Assembly (NCBI GenBank): GCA_029861085.1
Contig: JAOUAE010000034.1
Span: 1 to 11,589, forward strand
Length of the DNA: 11,589 nt
From: Candidatus Nitrosopumilus sp.
Lineage (GTDB): Archaea; Thermoproteota; Nitrososphaeria; Nitrososphaerales; Nitrosopumilaceae
Reading direction: 5' to 3'
The notes beneath the pieces were generated by a model that saw only the letters and a list, made by a program, of their open reading frames with translations, had not been told where the DNA came from and searched no databases. Position numbers and translations under genes: made by a program. The first letter of the stretch is position 1. Every line of letters starts with the position of its first letter. This document shows positions 7,092-11,589 of this stretch, piece by piece.

Positions 7092-7661
7092 CTAATTAGA
7101 AAAGGAATCAATTCTGTAGGATTGGATTATTCAATCGGATTCTTGCATGAAATTAATCAAAGCAAAACTCCGTTAGTCTATGATATTCAGGAATTGTTTA
7201 GATGGCTAATCGATGTATCCGTAATTCAATTATTGGAAGAAAAGAAGATCAAAAAGTCTGATTTTATTATTACTGAGAACTATCACACCAGATTGAGGGA
7301 AGATATTGCTAAATTGTTAATTGGAAAAATCAATTCAAATTTTAATGCTAAATATAATTACAAGAATGGTAAGCACTTTTCTTATCAAGTAATTCTTCAA
7401 GACAACATACAACAACTATCTAATTTTATCATAGGTAAAAAGAACGAGATTGAGTTTAACATTCCCAAAATGAGATTATATAGAAATGACAATCTGAAAT
7501 TAAAAGAAAAAATCCTGAAAATGACCAATGAAGAAAGAAAGGGATTTGGAATTAACAAGTCTACATTATGGTACATAAAAAAGACCCTGAAACAGATGAA
7601 CCCGTTATTCCATTCTTGCCTTATGCTGACGAGAAAAAAAGGCAGGACGTTCCATACATGA
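7092..7661 (+). pseudogene. cas1: Cas1-family integrase with C-terminal HTH, 5'-truncated (casposase-like)
   Basis: The C-terminal half of a Cas1-type DNA integrase. Family features are clear: INSVGLDYSIGFLHE with the catalytic His (codon 7146-7148), VYDIQELFR supplying the acidic metal ligands (D at 7182, E at 7191), the helical core with YHTRLREDIAKLL, and the late FSYQVILQDNIQQLSNFIIG segment. It ends in a helix-turn-helix, GINKSTLWYIKK (about 7548-7583). The family pattern continues upstream of the TTG at 7122 (RKGINSVG), so that TTG is not the true start; a TAG at 7083-7085 closes the frame. The whole N-terminal beta domain and the catalytic Glu are absent, so it cannot be active. Past about 7583 the frame leaves the family and stops at 7661. 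Without cas2, cas4 or repeats, a dead casposon integrase or a relic CRISPR gene both fit; the HTH favours the former mildly. Confidence 0.8.
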
Positions 7662-8089
7662 AGTTTGTTGATTATAAGACAGGCAAGGTATATCTAAACA
7701 AGGATTTTATCAACACAGAAGAGTTTTGGAAGCCACTTTCAGAGGTAATTAGAGACTATGTTGAGCATTAAGAATCAAAATCTGACGGTAATATTGGAGA
7801 ACTAAAAAGAAAACATCCACTCATAAACAAATCCTCTATCAGATACATAGGAAAGGAATCAAACGAACTTGAAGAGTTTGACATTGTAGGCGTAACTGAG
7901 GGAAATTATGCAAAATATCTCAATCTTAGAGAAGTGATTCTGGGAATTGATGTGTACAAAGAGCATAAGAAAATTGGTGTATCCAAGAGTAATTTTTTTG
8001 AGTTACAAAAAAAGGCAAAAAATAATGAAAAGTTAAAACCACAAAAAGAGACATTGATGAAGATTTTGAATTATGTTAAAACTCGATGA
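7568..8089 (+). pseudogene. Broken gene with in-frame stop and C-terminal HTH
   Basis: A protein-like frame runs from about 7568 to TGA 8087-8089 and is cut by TAA at 7769-7771. The part before the stop (KKDPETDEPVIPFLPYADEK, then VPYMKFVDYKTGKVY and EEFWKPLSEVIRDYVEH) and the 105 codons after it (ESKSDGNIGELKRKHPLINK onward) have the same style and read as one protein. Its last 55 residues contain LREVILGI and then IGVSKSNFFELQKKAK, an HTH that aligns with one gap to the HTH of the neighbouring Cas1 fragment (LKEKILKM, then FGINKSTLWYIKKTLK). The ATG at 7568 sits inside the cas1 HTH, so the original start is lost. It overlaps the cas1 frame by 94 bp in a different frame, as expected of a deletion junction or a frameshifted extension. 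I vaguely associate it with thaumarchaeal hypothetical proteins; function unknown. Confidence 0.65.
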
Positions 8090-8127
8090 TATTGTAACCT
8101 TATTAGATTAATTCAAACCTCTAAAGA

Positions 8128-8206
8128 TGTGAACCACTGTTCACAAAATGACTATTGGTCTATGAACCAATCCTTTACACAAAAAAGGTTCAATCCTCAA
8201 TGGATT
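8128..8206. repeat. Cluster of three small inverted repeats
   Basis: Three hairpins in 79 bp: TGTGAAC/GTTCACA (8128-8134 and 8139-8145, 4-nt loop); ATTGGT/ACCAAT (8154-8159 and 8166-8171); AATCC/GGATT (8192-8196 and 8202-8206). TGAACC at 8163 can also pair with GGTTCA at 8187, so alternative folds exist. The rest of 8090-8256 shows nothing beyond the promoter at 8230. Possible roles are a terminator for the lost upstream gene, an operator for the downstream operon, or the end of a vanished element. Confidence 0.5.
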
Positions 8207-8229
8207 TAATCCTGAAAAATATCTAATTC

Positions 8230-8237
8230 TTTAAATT
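8230..8237 (+). promoter_or_regulatory. TATA-like box of the secreted-protein operon
   Basis: TTTAAATT is centred about 24 bp before the TTG at 8257, consistent with a leaderless transcript starting at that TTG. Confidence 0.4.
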
Positions 8238-8256
8238 CAATAAAAAAAAGATTATT

Positions 8257-9807
8257 TTGTTGAATTTTACTTTTCTAGCCTTAATTCCTTTAATTTTATC
8301 AATTGGAATAACTTCAAGCATTCCTTTTTCTGATTTTAATCAGGAAGCATATGCTCTGAAGGGTCAGGGTGTTAGTACCTCAAAATTTGGTTCATCAACT
8401 GACATTTGCGGCTTGCAACTATGCTCCGAATATCCTGGTGGAAAGGAGGCATGGAAAGCAGATCAAGGAAAAACATCTAATATAATTCCGGATGAAACCG
8501 AAAAAATCTTCTGTATAGATTTATGGGAACCTGTATGTGGTATTGATGGAAAAACTTACTCAAACCAATGTTATCTTAATGCCAGCGGAGTTGAATATGG
8601 TTATGATGGAGAATGTAAAGTTGAAAAAATTGAATCTAATTTTGAATTAGAAAAATCAATTACTCCTGTAGTGTCAGGAGGAACATTACCAATTACTGAA
8701 ACTCCAATTATCGGAAATCCTGAAAAAGAATTTTCAAAAAACTATGTTCCTGGAACTGAAGAGTTATCTGAAGATGAAATTCGTTTAACATTTTTGGGAA
8801 CTGGAATGCCATTTCCAACACGAAATCAAGCAGCAGCTGGAATCTTGATGGAATTTGGAAATGGGGAAATTCTAATGTTTGATGTTGGTAGTGGAACTGT
8901 TGCAAATTTCAACAGCATGAAGATACCACCAGCAGATTTGACAAAATTCTTCATTACTCATTTGCATACTGATCATCAAGGAGATTTTGATATGTTCTGG
9001 GCTCAAGGAATGCCATTTGGTAGAATTTTACCAATGCAAGTATGGGGCCCAACAGGGGATGGACATGCATTAGGAGTAGAAGCTTTTGTTGAGGGCATAG
9101 TTACTGCAAACTATTGGGATTTAACATCTAGAACAGGAACTGTCCCTACTTCGGGTACAGAAGTCATAACACATGAATTTGATTGGGAAAAAACCCAAGT
9201 AGTTTATGAAGAAAACGATATTACAGTTACATCATTTCCTGCAGTTCATGCAATGGCAGGTGCAGTGAGTTATAGAATTGATTGGAATGACATCTCCATT
9301 GTATATTCTGGGGATACAAAAATTAACAACTTTATGGTAGAGCAAGCTCAAGACGTTGATTTGTTGATTCATGAAACATTTTTGCCTGCTGAAATCTTTT
9401 CTGAAAAAACTGGAATGGCATTAGAAGTTGCAAAAACCGTAACTAATGAATTTCATACTCCAGCAAAGGCCGCAGGTGTAATCTTTGAATTGACTCAACC
9501 AAAAATGGGGGTGATGTATCATACATGGGTCACTGAAGAAACAATTCCTCCTCTTTTTGATGATTTGAGAATCCCTTATTTGGGATCTGTAACTCTGGCT
9601 CAAGATTTTACTGTCTTTAACATCTCTTCTGATTCAATAGTTGTTAGACAAGCATTGGTTGATGATGCCCCATGGCCAATAATTCCTCAAGAAAGTTCCC
9701 ATGCAGAAACAAGTGATGAAAAGCCTGTTATTCCACAATGGGCATTAGACCAAACAATCGATGTTGATGAAGCAATTCAAGAAATTTTAGAAAAGAGAAA
9801 TAACTAA
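8257..9807 (+). CDS. Secreted Kazal-like plus RNase Z-type metallo-beta-lactamase-fold hydrolase, 516 aa
   Basis: An exported enzyme-like protein. Residues 1-33 form a signal peptide (hydrophobic LALIPLILSIGI, cleavage expected after EAYA). A Cys pair (C51, C56) lies in a CGLQLCSEYPGGKEAW motif that I associate with thaumarchaeal secreted proteins. Residues 86-120 are Kazal-like: C86, PVCG (C94), DGKTYSNQC (C105), GEC (C120). From about 174 comes a complete metallo-beta-lactamase fold of RNase Z style: FLGTGMPFPTRN, THLHTDH (H235, H237, D239, H240), H331, YSGDT (D353), LLIHETF, H400 and H422. The H400-H422 spacing of 22 is the one I recall for the catalytic/metal pair of RNase Z. Outside the cell it would not process tRNA; arylsulfatase- or phosphodiesterase-like activity is a guess. 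No ATG exists at the start; TTG 8257 or the adjacent TTG 8260 serves. The next gene follows after 5 nt. Confidence 0.85.
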   Translation: MLNFTFLALIPLILSIGITSSIPFSDFNQEAYALKGQGVSTSKFGSSTDICGLQLCSEYPGGKEAWKADQGKTSNIIPDETEKIFCIDLWEPVCGIDGKTYSNQCYLNASGVEYGYDGECKVEKIESNFELEKSITPVVSGGTLPITETPIIGNPEKEFSKNYVPGTEELSEDEIRLTFLGTGMPFPTRNQAAAGILMEFGNGEILMFDVGSGTVANFNSMKIPPADLTKFFITHLHTDHQGDFDMFWAQGMPFGRILPMQVWGPTGDGHALGVEAFVEGIVTANYWDLTSRTGTVPTSGTEVITHEFDWEKTQVVYEENDITVTSFPAVHAMAGAVSYRIDWNDISIVYSGDTKINNFMVEQAQDVDLLIHETFLPAEIFSEKTGMALEVAKTVTNEFHTPAKAAGVIFELTQPKMGVMYHTWVTEETIPPLFDDLRIPYLGSVTLAQDFTVFNISSDSIVVRQALVDDAPWPIIPQESSHAETSDEKPVIPQWALDQTIDVDEAIQEILEKRNN

Positions 9808-9812
9808 AACAA

Positions 9813-11589
9813 ATGATTCCAAAAAAAAATCTTCTAATGTTTGGATTTTTTGTAATTACAGTTTCTGCTCTTCCAATTTTTGCTGAGGAAGAAGAAAAAC
9901 CTGTTCCTGGAGTAGTTTATGCAATTTGGACAAATCCATTTTATTTTGGTGAAGTGGGTTTGGGACCATCTATTCTAGTTTACATGGAACAACCACTTGA
10001 TTCTTATCTTGTTCCTGGAACAACTACAAACGATACCCCATTACCTGAAGTGGTAGACGAATATCTAAAATCTGTAGAAGAAAAATCAGCCCAAGTAATT
10101 GTAAGCGAAGAAGATAGGCCAATGTTTTATTCTGTAATATTTTCTGGAGGCCCAATACAAGATGAACAAGAGTTTACGTCATTTTCTTTATTTCAACCAC
10201 TTAGAATAGAACTTCCAACTAGAACACCATATGGATATGATATAACACGTGAGGGCTTCCTTCTTGAGAGTCTCATTACTCCCGACAAACAAATTCTTTA
10301 TGAAAAATTAGTTACAGAATATTTTGAAGATTTTGAATATGAAAAGTTTGATGTCACTATTGAACCAGTAACAAAAGATGGAACCATTCTTCAAAGTTGG
10401 GAATACAAAAAATGTGAACTAGAAGATTATTCTGTATATCTAAATGAATTACTTGGAACTTTGAAATTCAATAAAACAATTCAAAATGAGTTCAGAGATC
10501 ACTGGGAATTTCAATGTGATGGTTTTTCCTTTGATGGTGAACAACGAATGTATGATAAAGAAATACCCACAGATAATTTTTCCTCATGGATTCCAGATGA
10601 TGAAAAGGATTATGCAAAACATATTGTTGTTCGAGCTTCAGGTGGAGAGATTCCACAAGAGGTAGTTTCTACAACAATTTCTAAATTTACCCCATTTACA
10701 GATTCATCTAGGACCTATGTTACCACAATGCCTGACAATCCATTTGATGGAAAGCCTCAGTTCATTTTAGAATCCCTTCCTAGCAAGGACAAGGGAGATT
10801 TTTATGAGCATGTAGTTGAAAGATACATCAATTCTGTAAAACAACCAGAACCATTTGATGTTACAATAGATATGGTTTCAGATAATGGGAAAATCATAAA
10901 CTCCTGGTCATATGTAGAATGTGATGTAACCAATTACGAAAACTATCTAGCAGAATTGTTGTTAATTTACAAATTCCATCCAGACTTTGATTCTGAATAT
11001 AGAGACAGAGGAACTTTCAACTGTAATGGTCTTCATTTTGATCCAACAATTAGAGAATTGAATATGCCCATTGATGAATTAAAAACACCTTCAGATTCTG
11101 AACGCCAACAAGTAGTTTGGGTTACATTTTCTGGAGGTTCATTAGATGCACCAATAGAAAGTAAAACTTTTACAAAATTTACTCACTTTACAGACGAATC
11201 TGATTATGGATTTACAACATTTCCTGATGCACCATTTGGAAGTAAGCCTCAATTTTATCTGGAATCTCTTCCTAGCAAGGACAAATCAAAATTCTATACT
11301 CAGATAGTTAATGAATATATCAATACTACATACGAACCAACAAAATTTGATGTCAATATTGACCTTGTTGCAGGAGACGGGACTATTATACAGGGGTGGG
11401 ACTATCAAAGTTGTGAGGTAGTAGACTATAGAACATTCCTCTATGATAATTTGTTACTATATAAATTCATAGATAGATTTGAATCAGAAATACGAGATAG
11501 AACTGACTTTACTTGTGATGGACAAACATTTGATTCCAAGCAAATTCCTTCTGAAACAACTCAAAAACTTTCTACTCGAACCCCAACAG
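9813..11589 (+). CDS. Secreted three-repeat protein, partial (592 codons, runs off the window)
   Basis: The frame is open from ATG 9813 to the window end. Residues 1-24 are a signal peptide (LLMFGFFVITVSALPIFA, then EEEEK). After a linker come three tandem repeats of about 165 residues, near 104-243, 270-410 and 434-574. Each has an (I/F/A)SGG start, a FT-x-F strand, LESL, a KFDV/PFDVTI strand, a W-x-Y-x-x-C motif, an (E/D)-(F/Y)-R-D helix and C-(D/N)-G. The cysteine pairs are C201/C235, C370/C404 and C534/C568, always 34 apart, and probably form one disulfide per repeat. No membrane segment follows within the window, so anchoring cannot be judged. I do not recognise the repeat family. It starts 5 nt after the Kazal-hydrolase gene with no promoter, so the two are most likely co-expressed at the cell surface; the repeat protein might bind polymer, ligand or the hydrolase. 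Confidence 0.85.
   Translation, partial: MIPKKNLLMFGFFVITVSALPIFAEEEEKPVPGVVYAIWTNPFYFGEVGLGPSILVYMEQPLDSYLVPGTTTNDTPLPEVVDEYLKSVEEKSAQVIVSEEDRPMFYSVIFSGGPIQDEQEFTSFSLFQPLRIELPTRTPYGYDITREGFLLESLITPDKQILYEKLVTEYFEDFEYEKFDVTIEPVTKDGTILQSWEYKKCELEDYSVYLNELLGTLKFNKTIQNEFRDHWEFQCDGFSFDGEQRMYDKEIPTDNFSSWIPDDEKDYAKHIVVRASGGEIPQEVVSTTISKFTPFTDSSRTYVTTMPDNPFDGKPQFILESLPSKDKGDFYEHVVERYINSVKQPEPFDVTIDMVSDNGKIINSWSYVECDVTNYENYLAELLLIYKFHPDFDSEYRDRGTFNCNGLHFDPTIRELNMPIDELKTPSDSERQQVVWVTFSGGSLDAPIESKTFTKFTHFTDESDYGFTTFPDAPFGSKPQFYLESLPSKDKSKFYTQIVNEYINTTYEPTKFDVNIDLVAGDGTIIQGWDYQSCEVVDYRTFLYDNLLLYKFIDRFESEIRDRTDFTCDGQTFDSKQIPSETTQKLSTRTPT
10122..11534 (+). repeat. Three tandem protein-domain repeats within the secreted gene
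   Basis: Unit 1 spans 10122-10541, unit 2 10620-11042, unit 3 11112-11534. Units 2 and 3 are the closest pair: both contain the exact 17-mer CTTCCTAGCAAGGACAA (10776-10792 and 11268-11284, 492 bp apart, exactly 164 codons), encoding LPSKDK. Unit 1 has LITPDK at that place. This suggests that duplication of units 2 and 3 is the more recent event. Confidence 0.75.

Noticed and set aside
7122..7661. An intact 179-aa Cas1 gene
   Set aside because: A complete Cas1 is about twice as long; the N-terminal domain and catalytic Glu are missing and homology begins before the TTG.
7568..7771. A stand-alone 67-aa protein
   Set aside because: The same frame stays protein-like for 105 more codons after the TAA, and the ATG lies inside the cas1 HTH, so it is a piece of a broken larger gene.
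8128..8206. A CRISPR array or leader next to the cas1 fragment
   Set aside because: The sequence holds different inverted repeats, not regularly spaced identical direct repeats with unique spacers. No array was seen anywhere in the window.
9421..9603. Minus-strand open frame inside the hydrolase gene
   Set aside because: It lies wholly inside a well-supported gene with clear motifs and has no domain of its own; a shadow frame.

Overview
The window reads as chromosome of an ammonia-oxidising archaeon of the Nitrososphaerota (Thaumarchaeota), most like Nitrosopumilus. The signs are low GC, an archaeal-type alanyl-tRNA synthetase directly followed by an archaeal-type leucyl-tRNA synthetase, the first codons of archaeal ribosomal protein L12/P1, TATA-like boxes about 25 bp before start codons with almost no leader, T-rich terminators, and secreted proteins of a thaumarchaeal style. 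The lineage call is recognition from memory, not a search.

Left part (1-6249), housekeeping. On the minus strand lie the start of rpl12 (cut by the window edge) and a conserved-looking 169-aa protein of unknown function. Divergent from them, on the plus strand, alaS and leuS form a tight pair 4 nt apart, ending at a T run.

Middle part (6250-8256), a graveyard. It holds a GC-rich island with a tRNA-like antisense look, a 7-bp-arm palindrome, short broken coding traces on both strands, and one intact small protein with two zinc sites. It also holds a 5'-truncated Cas1-family integrase that has lost its N-terminal half but keeps the His and Asp/Glu motif and a C-terminal helix-turn-helix. This runs, in another frame, into a second broken gene with an in-frame TAA, whose C-terminal helix-turn-helix resembles the Cas1 one. 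No CRISPR repeats or other cas genes are visible. A Cas1 with a C-terminal HTH in this lineage fits a dead casposon (casposase) or a lost CRISPR adaptation gene. A cluster of small hairpins closes the region.

Right part (8257-11589), cell-surface operon. A TTG-started secreted protein joins a reduced Kazal-like domain to a complete RNase Z-type metallo-beta-lactamase fold. Five bases later begins a second secreted protein, open to the window edge, built of three ~165-residue repeats that each carry two cysteines exactly 34 residues apart. The two are probably co-transcribed and both exported.
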